Notes under the pieces: model-generated
The model's database searches: none
What the model was told of the DNA's origin: nothing
What the model saw: the letters and a program-made list of their open reading frames with translations, nothing else
Position numbers and translations under genes: made by a program
Shown here: piece after piece, positions 15,413-23,017 of the stretch
Position numbering within the stretch: the first letter of the stretch is position 1
Layout of the letters: every line of letters begins with the position of its first letter
IMG/VR virus record: IMGVR_UViG_3300024520_000247
Span: 1-36,034 of that record
Strand: one strand, 5' to 3'
DNA length: 36,034 nt
Source: a virus

Positions 15413-15910
15413 TTACAGCGTGCGATCCGTGCGCACTTTAACCGTTGCCCGCAATTCGACCTGTCGACGATACCGATCGTCGCCATGCGCGTCGACTGCT
15501 AGATCTTCCAGCACAATTCGCCAAATCTTGTCGTTCGCCCACTCCTCGCCGTGCTCGTTGAGCAGTCGGCGCAGGATCTCGGCATAGCCCCACGAGTAAT
15601 CCTCGACGGTCTCGGCGCCGTGCTCTCGATGTACGAGTCGCAAGAGCAGCGGCACACTTAGATCCCGGGCAGGGGTTAGGAAGTCGTCGATCTCGACCGA
15701 CCCCTCGACAATCACATACAAGCGAGGCAACAAGCGTTCGCCGCCGAAATCCTCTGCCGCTTCGTATTTCAGACGCTCGGCGCCTCCGATCAACGATTGC
15801 AGATCGACCCCCGCAGGTGCCTCGACTAGATCGCGAACCGAATCCCAGTTCGCCGCCATGCGGGTTGTTATGCCCTCGACAGCTTTGCGCACCGAATCGC
15901 CGACGCTCAT
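15413..15910 (-). CDS. Probable tail terminator / completion protein (165 aa)
   Basis: This gene precedes the major tail protein, where tail terminators (gpU-like) are found. The start ATG 15910 overlaps the previous stop (ATGA). The N-terminal helix (SVGDSVRKAVEGITTRM) leads into an alpha/beta segment with RLYVIVEGSVEIDDF (about residues 62-76) and LLLRLVHREHG (86-96), a strand arrangement compatible with the terminator fold. The C-terminal strand RRQVELRATVKVRTDRTL is also consistent. I do not see a diagnostic motif, so the call rests on position, size and secondary-structure pattern. Confidence 0.65.
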   Translation of the reverse strand: MSVGDSVRKAVEGITTRMAANWDSVRDLVEAPAGVDLQSLIGGAERLKYEAAEDFGGERLLPRLYVIVEGSVEIDDFLTPARDLSVPLLLRLVHREHGAETVEDYSWGYAEILRRLLNEHGEEWANDKIWRIVLEDLAVDAHGDDRYRRQVELRATVKVRTDRTL

Positions 15911-16371
15911 GCGATACCCGAGACGATATAGTCGGCGCCCCAGCGCACAAACTCGGCGTTTGCGTGTGCAGTTGGCACGGGGTGATAGGGGCGACGATTC
16001 ACGAGAAACACACCCGACGCAGTCGCCCGCTCTTTCGTATATCCCGCATAACCTGGGTATCCAGGGGTCCAGTTGATCAGATAACCGCCTCGCTCCATTG
16101 CCCATTGCCCGCGTTTGCGGTCGGGGCGCGTGTAAACGTCGGGATCGGTCAAGAGCGCATGCAGGATTCGTTGATTTACGGGCAGCATGTTCGCCGCGCG
16201 TTTCTTTGCGGGTTCGGGGTCTGCGCCTCGATAATCAATCACGAGTTGCATGCCGATCCCCGCGCCGCCTCGCTGAAACCGCCCGCCCGTTGATCGACTC
16301 TGAAACCGCAGACGAGATCGGCCCGCGATCTGCCCCGCTCGACGCGCTCGCGCTCTGCCCGTTCGCGCCAC
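15907..16371 (-). CDS. Neck / HK97 gp10-like protein (154 aa, or 114 aa)
   Basis: The core begins MQLVIDYRGADPEPAKKRAA and ends with a basic, aromatic region (YTRPDRKRGQWAMERGGYL), the general size and layout of HK97 gp10-type head-tail joining proteins. Two starts are possible. GTG 16371 overlaps the previous stop as TAGTG, a junction type repeated elsewhere in this genome, and leaves no gap; it adds a 40-residue basic leader. ATG 16251 gives a cleaner N-terminus with GGGG upstream but leaves 119 bp empty. I prefer the first because of the junction, with low certainty. The stop overlaps the next start by 4 bp. Confidence 0.62.
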   Translation of the reverse strand: MARTGRARARRAGQIAGRSRLRFQSRSTGGRFQRGGAGIGMQLVIDYRGADPEPAKKRAANMLPVNQRILHALLTDPDVYTRPDRKRGQWAMERGGYLINWTPGYPGYAGYTKERATASGVFLVNRRPYHPVPTAHANAEFVRWGADYIVSGIA

Positions 16372-16655
16372 TATTCGTCGCCCCCGACAACCGCAACGAG
16401 GTCGCCGCAGACATGCTCGCCAACCCCCTCGCCAACTGCGTCGGTGCACGCATAGCCCGAGAGGTCTGCGTCGGCGGGCACAAGCACGAGCACGGGTTCG
16501 ACACCGTCTGCCGTGCGCTTGCCCGACACAACATGCCCTCGCATATCCCTGATCTTGCGACGTTCCGACCACTCGACCCAGCGAGCGGCAACCCTCTGCA
16601 ACTTGCTCTTGCTCTTGCCCTTGCTCTTGCCCTTGCCCTTGCTCTTATCAGACAT
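16371..16655 (-). CDS. Small Lys/Ser-repeat protein in the connector region (94 aa)
   Basis: The first 18 residues are a lysine/serine/glycine repeat (MSDKSKGKGKSKGKSKSK) made by a 6-bp tandem DNA repeat at about 16605-16645; next comes a Trp/Arg segment (VAARWVEWSERRK, residues 23-35) and an acidic, Val/Gly-rich C-terminus (residues 58-94) with two cysteines. No family is recognised. A basic N-terminal tail could bind DNA or the negatively charged inside of the connector. The start overlaps the previous gene by 8 bp. Confidence 0.58.
   Translation of the reverse strand: MSDKSKGKGKSKGKSKSKLQRVAARWVEWSERRKIRDMRGHVVSGKRTADGVEPVLVLVPADADLSGYACTDAVGEGVGEHVCGDLVAVVGGDE
16605..16645. repeat. Short tandem repeat encoding the Lys-rich tail
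   Basis: Irregular repeats of gctctt / gccctt read as KS and KG pairs on the minus strand. Slippage here would change the tail length in steps of two residues. Confidence 0.7.
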
Positions 16656-17556
16656 TCGGCAACCTCTCGTGATAGTACGGGAACGCGCCAACCCCTTCCT
16701 CGCCCTCGTCGAGTATCGCGTCGCCGTCTGCGTCGTACCAGGCACCTTTGCTGCGCAACAACGCATCGAACTCGTCTGAATAGCGCTTGCGCACAACGTC
16801 GGCGATCGGCTGGATCGCGGGGTCGGTCATAGCGGCGCGGTCGATCATCACGAGCGCAGCGGCGAGCGTGCCCGCTGTCCGAAAGTGCATGTTGTCGATC
16901 ACAAGATGCGGTTTCATTTGCTGCCGCATGAGGTCGAGCATGAGTCGATCCCGGGCAAGCTCGATCACGTTCTCGTCGAGCCAACGACCCGCGCTCGCCC
17001 GTATGTTGCGCGGGATCACAACGCCGAGATCCGCACTTGATATCGGCAGCGAAAACGGCGAGCGCACAACCTCGAACATTACTTCGAGCGTTTCGAGATC
17101 GCTCGTTGCGCTGTATTTGTAGGCAACCACGGCACGATATTCGCCGATGGTGCCGTACACACCGACAGGCATTGCGCAACGCAACTGCGCAGCCCGAAAA
17201 CCTGCGCCGGTTATGTGTGGATATTGCGTGCGCTCGACAAGTTCACAAACGCCGCTCGCAGTTGTTAGCACCTGCACGCGTTCGAGACTGCCGCCAAGTC
17301 GCGATCCCAGATAGTAATATTGACCCCGGGACACCCCCGCAAGCGTGCCCGGTGAAACTTCGATCGCGTTGCGGTCTGCCCCTGCCGTCAACGTGTTGGT
17401 GATCCCGTTGTGAGTGCAGGGTAACGCGGCAGCAACCGACGCAGCGGTCGAGTCGTACACGTCAACCGTTACATCCGACGCAGATATCGCAGGGCCGCCA
17501 GGCAATTCGAACGCGAGCGCTGCAAAACTGTCGCCCTGTCGCAGATATTGCCGCAT
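16648..17556 (-). CDS. Head-tail connector region structural protein (302 aa)
   Basis: ATG 17556 follows directly after the previous stop (TAAATG). The protein starts with beta-strands (SFAALAFELPGG, residues 10-21), then a domain with YYYLGSRLGGSLERVQVLTT (about residues 80-99), and a helical C-terminal half with MLDLMRQQMKPHLVIDNMHF (209-228) and KRYSDEFDALL. Its C-terminal helical part resembles an adaptor-like fold only loosely. The place, two genes after the capsid and before the tail terminator, argues for a head-completion or neck role. I do not recognise the family. Confidence 0.62.
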   Translation of the reverse strand: MRQYLRQGDSFAALAFELPGGPAISASDVTVDVYDSTAASVAAALPCTHNGITNTLTAGADRNAIEVSPGTLAGVSRGQYYYLGSRLGGSLERVQVLTTASGVCELVERTQYPHITGAGFRAAQLRCAMPVGVYGTIGEYRAVVAYKYSATSDLETLEVMFEVVRSPFSLPISSADLGVVIPRNIRASAGRWLDENVIELARDRLMLDLMRQQMKPHLVIDNMHFRTAGTLAAALVMIDRAAMTDPAIQPIADVVRKRYSDEFDALLRSKGAWYDADGDAILDEGEEGVGAFPYYHERLPNV

Positions 17557-17925
17557 TTACACCCCCGAAACGCTGTTCGACCCGTTGAGCACAACCGGGC
17601 CGACGTGCCTGCGCTTGCGGAGTTGCTCATATTCGAGACCGTAAACCGTCAACGCATAGTAGCCAGGAGACGACGACGAAAACGACACCGTGCCGCCCGG
17701 GGTCTGCGCAACTATCGGCGACGCACCTGCGAGCCCAGACTCGACGCGGCGACGCAATTCGAGCGCGTGCGCTGCGAGCAGCACAACCGCCAGGTTGTAA
17801 GACGTCCCAAAGCGCGACGCCGACACCTGCAACGCAGCGTCGTCGAGGTAATCAAGGCGATCCGCGCGCATTTTGAACTCGGGCGCGCGTCTGTCGATCA
17901 AGTTGCGCTGCGCGTCTGTCGCCAT
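17557..17925 (-). CDS. DUF4054-like head-tail connector (122 aa)
   Basis: The pattern fits the DUF4054 adaptor family: an N-terminal helix pair, NLAVVLLAAHALELRRR (residues 44-60) as the long buried helix, a Gly/Ser-rich loop (GGTVSFSSSSPG, residues 77-88), then YALTVYGLEYEQLRKRRHVG (90-109) and a short C-terminal strand. Members about this long form the ring below the portal. It is placed two small genes after the capsid protein, as expected. The start ATG 17925 has TGGAG at spacing 11. Confidence is limited because the family was judged by eye. Confidence 0.7.
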   Translation of the reverse strand: MATDAQRNLIDRRAPEFKMRADRLDYLDDAALQVSASRFGTSYNLAVVLLAAHALELRRRVESGLAGASPIVAQTPGGTVSFSSSSPGYYALTVYGLEYEQLRKRRHVGPVVLNGSNSVSGV

Positions 17926-17931
17926 TGATAT

Positions 17932-18135
17932 CTACTCCAGTGCGGCTTCGAGGGCAGCAACGACCGACTTGCGCGTTTCGGTTTCGAGCCAAACGGCGAG
18001 TTGTGCCTCGTCGGTCGTGCCTTTCACGAGGGCAACCGCTTTGCGCGCAGACAGGTCGGCGAGATCGGCGGGCTCGGGATCGCTCTCGGGCTCGCTCGCA
18101 GGGTTCGCAAAATTCCAGTTGCGCCAGGCTTTCAT
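17932..18135 (-). CDS. Small unrecognised head-region protein (67 aa)
   Basis: The start ATG 18135 overlaps the previous stop (ATGA). The sequence opens MKAWRNWNFANPASEPE, has an acidic/Pro linker (residues 13-29), and ends in a helical segment with repeated Ala, Leu and Glu (QLAVWLETETRKSVVAALEA). This N-terminal peptide plus C-terminal helix could be a small binding module for capsid or connector. Continuing the frame upstream would add unlikely residues. No family is recognised. Confidence 0.58.
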   Translation of the reverse strand: MKAWRNWNFANPASEPESDPEPADLADLSARKAVALVKGTTDEAQLAVWLETETRKSVVAALEAALE

Positions 18136-18398
18136 GAGATAACCCGACCCTCTCGCCACACACCCCTTTCGAGATTCGCGGCGACCTCTTGCCCGTGCTT
18201 GCTCGTCTTGAACCGGCGCCATGCGCCCGCGTCAACGTCGGCGACGCCGGGAACGGGCGCCCCGGTGCGCTCGTCGACCCCCATCGAGCAGGGAACGTGC
18301 AACGGTCGAGGCGCGTGCCCCTTGTCGCCCTGCGCATTGTCGAGCCAACGCAACGGAAATTTGCTGTAATTCTGGATCGTGATCTGTTTGCCGCTCAT
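18132..18398 (-). CDS. Small head-region protein after the capsid gene (88 aa)
   Basis: ATG 18398 is preceded by GCGGGGTGAT. The protein begins MSGKQITIQNYSKFPLRWLD, then a Pro/His segment (HAPRPLHVPCSMGV) and a helical end. No known family is recognised. It is the first gene after the terminator-like hairpin and motif copy 3, so its expression can be set apart from that of the capsid gene. The strand-turn pattern might suggest a small barrel or joining subunit, which is speculative. Confidence 0.6.
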   Translation of the reverse strand: MSGKQITIQNYSKFPLRWLDNAQGDKGHAPRPLHVPCSMGVDERTGAPVPGVADVDAGAWRRFKTSKHGQEVAANLERGVWREGRVIS

Positions 18399-18415
18399 AT
18401 CACCCCGCAAGCGTG

Positions 18416-18442
18416 CCGCAAGTGCACGCAAAAACTAAACAA
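18416..18442 (-). promoter_or_regulatory. Copy 3 of the four-copy 27-bp motif
   Basis: On the minus strand it begins TTGTTTAGTTTTTGCG and ends TGCACTTGCGG. It lies between the terminator hairpin of the capsid gene and the start of the 88-residue gene (ATG 18398), 18 nt before that ATG, and points in the direction of the gene. This orientation would fit a promoter or operator re-initiating or controlling the tail genes; the T-run also serves as the end of the terminator. Confidence 0.7.
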
Positions 18443-18487
18443 CAACACAAACGGCACACGCGACGCACCCGCGAAGCGTGTGCCGTT
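18430..18487 (-). terminator. Terminator after the major capsid gene
   Basis: A perfect 12-bp stem (18450-18461 against 18476-18487, AACGGCACACGC/GCGTGTGCCGTT) with a 14-nt loop lies 15 bp after the capsid stop. On the minus strand it is followed by a T-rich stretch (TTTGTGTTGTTGTTTAG). This would reduce transcription of the tail genes relative to the capsid gene. Confidence 0.8.
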
Positions 18488-18502
18488 CGAAGGATTCAAC
18501 GA

Positions 18503-19435
18503 TCAGGGAACGATCCCTATCGTCATTTCGAGAGGATAGTCGGAAGCGACGCCGCCCGTTGCCCCGTAGCAGGGAACATAAGCGCGAAACTCGCGAAACT
18601 GCGGCGCCAGACTCTCGAACATTTCGCCGCCAGGGATAACGCCGCGCATAACCTCGGGCGCAACCCGCCGAGCGATGCACACGTTTTGAGTGCCGCCCGC
18701 CGCATTGGTAAACGCGTCGGTCAACTCTCTGGCCTTGTGGATCGTCACGGTCTGCCCCGCATCCTGCGCAGTACTCGCGACCGCTTGAAGGATCGTAATG
18801 TCCGATCCGGCAAGTCGCCGCGTGTTTTTGCAGTAATTGTAATCCTCGGGGGCGAGAATCAAGTCGGTGCCGATCGCGGCGGTTTCGGTGTTGTCCTCGA
18901 CGCTGTCGAGCAGGTCGAGCAGGTCTGCGATCACGGTATCGGCAGCGGTGCCAACGATCGCGTTCGGCATGAAACTGCGCGGGATGTTCGGGTGAGTGAG
19001 CACACCGAACAAACCGTTGGTGGCGTCGCCCGCCCAGAAAATCTCGTTGTGCCGACGCTCGATCGTGTCTCGCGCAGCCATTGCGAGGCGCATGTCGAGA
19101 GACATGCCGACGCGCGCGGCCTCGCGAATCTCAAACACGGTCCAGTCGTATGCCGCGAGAAGGTAACGAATGTTTCGGGTCTCCTCGGCAACGCCGACAC
19201 TCACGGTTGGCACGGCAGTCGTGCGCCCCGTTCCGATCACAGCACGACCGACCGAATCGATCATGCGCTGCGTGTAGGTTCGCGCACCGCTCGGAACGCT
19301 CGTATCGATATCGAACAGTCGCGCAAAATTGCGCGGGGGTCGCTTCGTTTCGAGAAGCGTCGGCATGATTTCCTCAAGTTGACGCGCGAGAAATAGCGAT
19401 TGCGCGGGCGTCAACTGATCAGTACGAATTTCCAT
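18503..19435 (-). CDS. Major capsid protein, DUF2184-like (310 aa)
   Basis: The sequence fits the DUF2184 type HK97-fold capsid: FLARQLEEIMPTLLE (residues 15-29), then LFDIDTSVPSGARTYTQRMI (40-59), the hallmark strand region followed by RYLLAAYDWTVFEIREAAR (90-108), and AMAARDTIERRHNEIFWAGD (118-137) with GLFGVLTHPNI. The C-terminal part has PCYGATGGVASDYPLEM. DUF2184 capsids occur in many phages with about this length. RBS AGAGG lies before ATG 19435. The gene follows a decoration-like protein and DUF2213 protease, a recurring order, and is followed by the strong terminator. Confidence 0.88.
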   Translation of the reverse strand: MEIRTDQLTPAQSLFLARQLEEIMPTLLETKRPPRNFARLFDIDTSVPSGARTYTQRMIDSVGRAVIGTGRTTAVPTVSVGVAEETRNIRYLLAAYDWTVFEIREAARVGMSLDMRLAMAARDTIERRHNEIFWAGDATNGLFGVLTHPNIPRSFMPNAIVGTAADTVIADLLDLLDSVEDNTETAAIGTDLILAPEDYNYCKNTRRLAGSDITILQAVASTAQDAGQTVTIHKARELTDAFTNAAGGTQNVCIARRVAPEVMRGVIPGGEMFESLAPQFREFRAYVPCYGATGGVASDYPLEMTIGIVP

Positions 19436-19446
19436 TACTGCTACCT

Positions 19447-20598
19447 CTACTGGTTGACGCGCAACAGCGCGATCGAGTTGTTAGCGTCGAAACTGACCCA
19501 CTGATATCGGTGCGGTGGGAGTTTGACGTAATCGCCATCCGGTACCCCGCCCGTCAAGGTCGGGCTGTCTCGCCATCGCGAACGCGTGTCGGTCGCAGGG
19601 TCAATCGAGACACCGAACCAAACGTCGCGCATCATGAATTGACCGTCCGAGTTGTCAACGTCGACGTAGGCAAGACCGTTTGCGAGGGTGGCGACACTCT
19701 CGAACGCTTCATACCCGATCGGCGCCTCGGTCGTTGCTGGCGCCGTGCCGTTCCAGGCGGCAATTCCCATCGTCTGCCATTCTAGCGGCAGACCTCCCGA
19801 TCCGATCAAGATCCCGGGACTCATGTCCATATAAGATCCCGACATGTTGAACCACATACCCGGGACTTGACTCGTCGCGTTCAACACCGAATCGGTTGTT
19901 ACACCTGTTCGACTGAAACCGATCAGGTGCGTGGGAACAACAAGGCCAAGCGCTGTGATTAGCGCGTCCACGTCGGTCTGCTGCGCGGTCGAACCCGTAA
20001 GGGTTACGGTCTGCGAATCGATCGCAGTCGCGAGCCCCCAGTATTCAACGGTTACGGTGTGAATCGCCCCCACCGCTTGAAAACCTGTGGTTTGGGGTGT
20101 GCCCCGCAGCACATACGCTGGGCAGTTCGCAGCGCTCGGCGCGACGACAGTGCCGTCGCCGCCCGAAATCAGCAACGACCCAAACTTGATCGAGTCGGGC
20201 TCGCCGCCCGCGTCAATCACGGTAATCGCGAGATTAGCGTCGGACTCTGCAAGGTCGAAGGTCTGCCCTTCGGCAAACGCCCGAAAGAGCAAATCCTGAT
20301 TTGGGGCAGGGGCGCCCGCTAGTTCGAACAGAGCGGCGCCCGAAAATTCAGGAGAGGCGCGCAGAGCGTCGCGAAACGCCGTGCTGATCTCGGTTTTGGT
20401 TGCCGCGCCAGAACTCGTATAAGTGAACGCATGACCGTTGAACGAGAAGGTATAGAGGGTCGTATTCTGCGCCGTTACGACCAGCAATTCGGTCTGAATC
20501 CCGACTGCGCCGTTCGTTCTGGCTAGAACCGATCCGCTCTCCACAATCTGCCCGGGGTGCCCGAACGGCACGTCGTCGGTGTATGATAGCTGACCCAT
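19447..20598 (-). CDS. Head decoration or cement-type protein (383 aa)
   Basis: The gene lies between the scaffold/protease and the capsid genes. The protein begins MGQLSYTDDVPFGHPGQIV, an N-terminal pattern of DUF2190-like or cement proteins, then a beta-sandwich-like middle with Thr/Gly-rich strands (VTAQNTTLYTFSFNGHAFTY, about residues 41-60), and a C-terminal region rich in Trp. It has AAGGAG, the best Shine-Dalgarno match of the head genes, eight bases before ATG 20598. Its long extra middle domain (residues about 100-250) may be surface exposed. The assignment is by position and partial pattern. Confidence 0.65.
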   Translation of the reverse strand: MGQLSYTDDVPFGHPGQIVESGSVLARTNGAVGIQTELLVVTAQNTTLYTFSFNGHAFTYTSSGAATKTEISTAFRDALRASPEFSGAALFELAGAPAPNQDLLFRAFAEGQTFDLAESDANLAITVIDAGGEPDSIKFGSLLISGGDGTVVAPSAANCPAYVLRGTPQTTGFQAVGAIHTVTVEYWGLATAIDSQTVTLTGSTAQQTDVDALITALGLVVPTHLIGFSRTGVTTDSVLNATSQVPGMWFNMSGSYMDMSPGILIGSGGLPLEWQTMGIAAWNGTAPATTEAPIGYEAFESVATLANGLAYVDVDNSDGQFMMRDVWFGVSIDPATDTRSRWRDSPTLTGGVPDGDYVKLPPHRYQWVSFDANNSIALLRVNQ

Positions 20599-20601
20599 TT
20601 T

Positions 20602-21219
20602 CTACTCTCCTTGCCGCGCGGTGCGCATGTTGCCGAGATACGTTGCGCGCGCCTTGTCCATGCGCGTTGCAAAACTGTCGCTAACCTTTGGGCTGCCGTC
20701 GTCGTTGCGCATGCTGCGACCGAGTTGCCGCAGCGAGTGCACGCTGCCAGCAACCGACGACTTGACCACGCTGTATGCGCCCTCGACCGCTGCGTCGCTG
20801 CGCTGCTCGCTGTCGCTATATGAATCGTCTCGGGTGTAAGCGACGACGATCGCGCGACGCAAGGCAGCGTTGTCGATCATTTCGACCGCACCGTCGTTGC
20901 GTTGCTCGTGCTCAACGTCGAGCTTGACCGCAAGCGGCACAAGTTCGTTTCGCTCGGCGACGTACTCGCGCACCGCAGCAGAGTCGAAACGGGGCGCCTC
21001 GTCGATTGCGTCGAACTTTGCGACAAGTGCGTCGCGCTCGCCGACGAGTGCGTCGAGTTTTGTCTGCAACTCGGTCGAGTTGCTCTGCGCGGCGTCGCGC
21101 TCTCCTGTCAACAAATCGACGCGCTCGGCACTCGACGCGATCACCTTTTGCAAGGCCCCCGCGCTAGTCGAAGCGACGACAACGTCGACCCCATCAATTC
21201 GGATCGTGGTCGTTTCCAT
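20602..21219 (-). CDS. Nested scaffold protein from an internal start (205 aa)
   Basis: Within the protease gene, ATG 21219 (METTTIRIDGVD) is preceded by AGAGGAACAT, a good RBS, and gives the C-terminal part on its own. This part has a coiled coil rich in Glu, Leu and Ala (ERDAAQSNSTELQTKLDAL, LVGERDALVAKFDAI) and basic C-terminus (SFATRMDKARATYL). Scaffold made from a nested start inside a protease gene is known in lambda (C/Nu3) and others. The dual product is inferred from RBS and domain boundary, not shown. Confidence 0.65.
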   Translation of the reverse strand: METTTIRIDGVDVVVASTSAGALQKVIASSAERVDLLTGERDAAQSNSTELQTKLDALVGERDALVAKFDAIDEAPRFDSAAVREYVAERNELVPLAVKLDVEHEQRNDGAVEMIDNAALRRAIVVAYTRDDSYSDSEQRSDAAVEGAYSVVKSSVAGSVHSLRQLGRSMRNDDGSPKVSDSFATRMDKARATYLGNMRTARQGE

Positions 21220-21951
21220 ATGTTCCTCTGGTTGGTTGCGCTGCCTCGCAGCGTCGGCACGCAAGGCAACTTCGGCGCCCTGTCTGCCACGCTTCAAGAT
21301 GGTGACGTGGTTGTAACGGATCGAGCGCTGTACGGCGTCGTACCTTTCGCCGCTCGGCGTCGTTCCCGGTGTGTTGTCGATCTGCACACGCTTGCCCGGG
21401 CTTATCTGCCGCAACCCCGACCGATCGATCGCTGCGACTCCCTGCGCGTCTTGAATCACGAGACGAGCAACGACCCGCGCGTCGGTCGCCGACCCCGCAC
21501 CGTCGCGCCGCAAAACCTCGCCGCGCGGATCGGTGCCGATCATGCCAACCGACAGGCTGCGAGCGTTCGACGCGTCGATCATTGTGCCTGGGTGCGTGTG
21601 TATCGTGACCGCTTTGCCGATTGCGCTTTCGATACTCTGCGCGTCGAGTATCTCGCTTGGCGGGCAATACTCTCGCACGACGACACCGTCTGCGCGCTCG
21701 TACTCGAACACACCCGAGCGATGCAGCACCGCTTCGACTATCAAGTGCCCCTCGGGGGTGCGCTTTGGTGATCCGAGAGTGGTCAAGAGGTCGTGCCGCT
21801 CGACCCAAGCGTCGTCGCGATAGCCTGCGGCATGCGCTGCCGCGCCTTGTTCCTCGGCGCGCTCTTGCGCGTCGGCGCCCACATAGCAGGTGCCGTCGTC
21901 GCCCCAGCGAAAACCCGTTTGCCCTTCGATCTCGCAGGATTGCACCGGCAT
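20602..21951 (-). CDS. DUF2213-like prohead protease with scaffold domain (449 aa)
   Basis: The N-terminal half has the motifs of DUF2213 head maturation proteases: AVTIHTHPGTM (residues 114-124, His), a GMIGTDP segment, LRQISPGKRVQID (180-192, candidate nucleophile Ser184), and RYNHVTILKRGRQGAEVAL (213-231), the N-H-x(2)-GR-G signature. The C-terminal 205 residues are scaffold-like. I start at ATG 21951 (MPVQSCEIEGQTG); TTG 21996 adds 15 residues (in-frame stop at 22011), and neither has a strong RBS. The N-terminal segment SCEIEGQTGFRWGDDGTCYV looks like a small two-Cys motif seen in other phage structural proteins. Confidence 0.82.
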   Translation of the reverse strand: MPVQSCEIEGQTGFRWGDDGTCYVGADAQERAEEQGAAAHAAGYRDDAWVERHDLLTTLGSPKRTPEGHLIVEAVLHRSGVFEYERADGVVVREYCPPSEILDAQSIESAIGKAVTIHTHPGTMIDASNARSLSVGMIGTDPRGEVLRRDGAGSATDARVVARLVIQDAQGVAAIDRSGLRQISPGKRVQIDNTPGTTPSGERYDAVQRSIRYNHVTILKRGRQGAEVALRADAARQRNQPEEHMETTTIRIDGVDVVVASTSAGALQKVIASSAERVDLLTGERDAAQSNSTELQTKLDALVGERDALVAKFDAIDEAPRFDSAAVREYVAERNELVPLAVKLDVEHEQRNDGAVEMIDNAALRRAIVVAYTRDDSYSDSEQRSDAAVEGAYSVVKSSVAGSVHSLRQLGRSMRNDDGSPKVSDSFATRMDKARATYLGNMRTARQGE

Positions 21952-22136
21952 GCAGGCAGAGTGCCCACGCGCGCATATGCCGTCAACCCTCGGCAACGTG
22001 CTCGTGGGTCAATCGCCGCGCTGCGCGGGCGAAAGAAATGCGCCGACGTTATGAGCGACACGGGGATCGCACGTCGACGCAGGGGCGACCCCCGCAACGC
22101 CGCAACAGAGCACAACCCGAAACCGTTGTCGACGTG
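21952..22136. other. 185-bp gap between Mu F-like and protease genes
   Basis: No ORF here looks natural; the frames that remain open are Arg/Cys-rich shadows. The gap shrinks to 140 bp if TTG 21996 is the protease start. It could hold a small gene lost by mutation or a control element; I see no hairpin or repeat of note. Confidence 0.4.
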
Positions 22137-23012
22137 TCAATCGGGAGTTGCGAGCGACCCTGGATCGCCAACGATAGGTGTGCGCCAGCAACGGCAGCGG
22201 ATAGGCTCGCCCGGTGCACCGTCTGAAAATCTAGCGTTGTTTGCGTATCGTTTGCCGGATCGACCAACGTGCAACTTTCGCACACGAGCGTCGCCCACTG
22301 TCGTCCAGATATAGGCAACGATCCCCGCTGCCTCTTGCCGCACGCGCGAAAGTTCGGCGTCGAGAGACAAGATCTGATCCGCTGCGATCAACTCGGCATG
22401 ACGTCGAGCCATTCCGACCCGCTGCGCTAACTCGTCGGCGAGTTTGTCGACGGGCCACTGATTTCGCCAAGCGTCGTCAATCAGCTTGTTGATCCGCTCG
22501 AAGTGCTTTGTATCGATCTTCTCGATCAACTCGATATTTCGACGCGCGAACGAGCGCATTTGCTCTTGGACGTTTGCGTCTGCCGCTCGCAGATAGTTGC
22601 CCCGAGCGCTTGCAATGCTCTCGATCTGCGCCTCTCGGTTGTGCTCGTTGACCTGCCGCGCCGCTTCCTCGACGAGGTTGCGTTGCTCTGCCGCTCGGCG
22701 TCGAGCGTTGAACCTACGCTGCGCCGCTGCCGCTGCTCGCTGCACGGCGCGACGGTTGCGGTTGTCGAGTCGGGTCTGCGGCGAGTCTGCCCGCGACTCG
22801 TCGGCAAGCGCTCTGCGATATGCGCGCACGATCGCGGGGTGCACCTCTCGCACCTTGCTCGCATACGCAACAAGCTCGCGCGTGTATCGTCGCTCTGCCT
22901 TGTCGGGGCGCGCGGGCGACGTTGCGACGACAGGCTCGGCGGATCTCGGTCGGCGCGGGGTGCGCGCGACTCGACTGCGGCGCGGGGTGCGCGCGACTCT
23001 CTTGCGCAGCGG
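22137..23012 (-). CDS. Mu F-like head morphogenesis (minor capsid) protein (291 aa)
   Basis: The C-terminal domain has the family pattern: YIWTTVGDARVRKLHVG (about residues 238-254), the W-T-x(4)-R-x(4)-H feature, followed by SDGAPGEPIRCRCWRTPIV. This is the Mu F / SPP1 gp7-type head morphogenesis domain, usually encoded just after the portal, as here. The middle is a long helical Arg/Ala/Glu region (about residues 60-200) and the N-terminus is extremely basic (KRVARTPRRSRVARTPRRPR, with a repeated VARTPRR unit). No ATG fits; TTG 23012, with GAGG ten bases upstream, is my best start, TTG 23090 overlapping the portal being an alternative. Confidence 0.82.
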   Translation of the reverse strand, partial: PLRKRVARTPRRSRVARTPRRPRSAEPVVATSPARPDKAERRYTRELVAYASKVREVHPAIVRAYRRALADESRADSPQTRLDNRNRRAVQRAAAAAQRRFNARRRAAEQRNLVEEAARQVNEHNREAQIESIASARGNYLRAADANVQEQMRSFARRNIELIEKIDTKHFERINKLIDDAWRNQWPVDKLADELAQRVGMARRHAELIAADQILSLDAELSRVRQEAAGIVAYIWTTVGDARVRKLHVGRSGKRYANNARFSDGAPGEPIRCRCWRTPIVGDPGSLATPD

Positions 23013-23017
23013 CAAGG

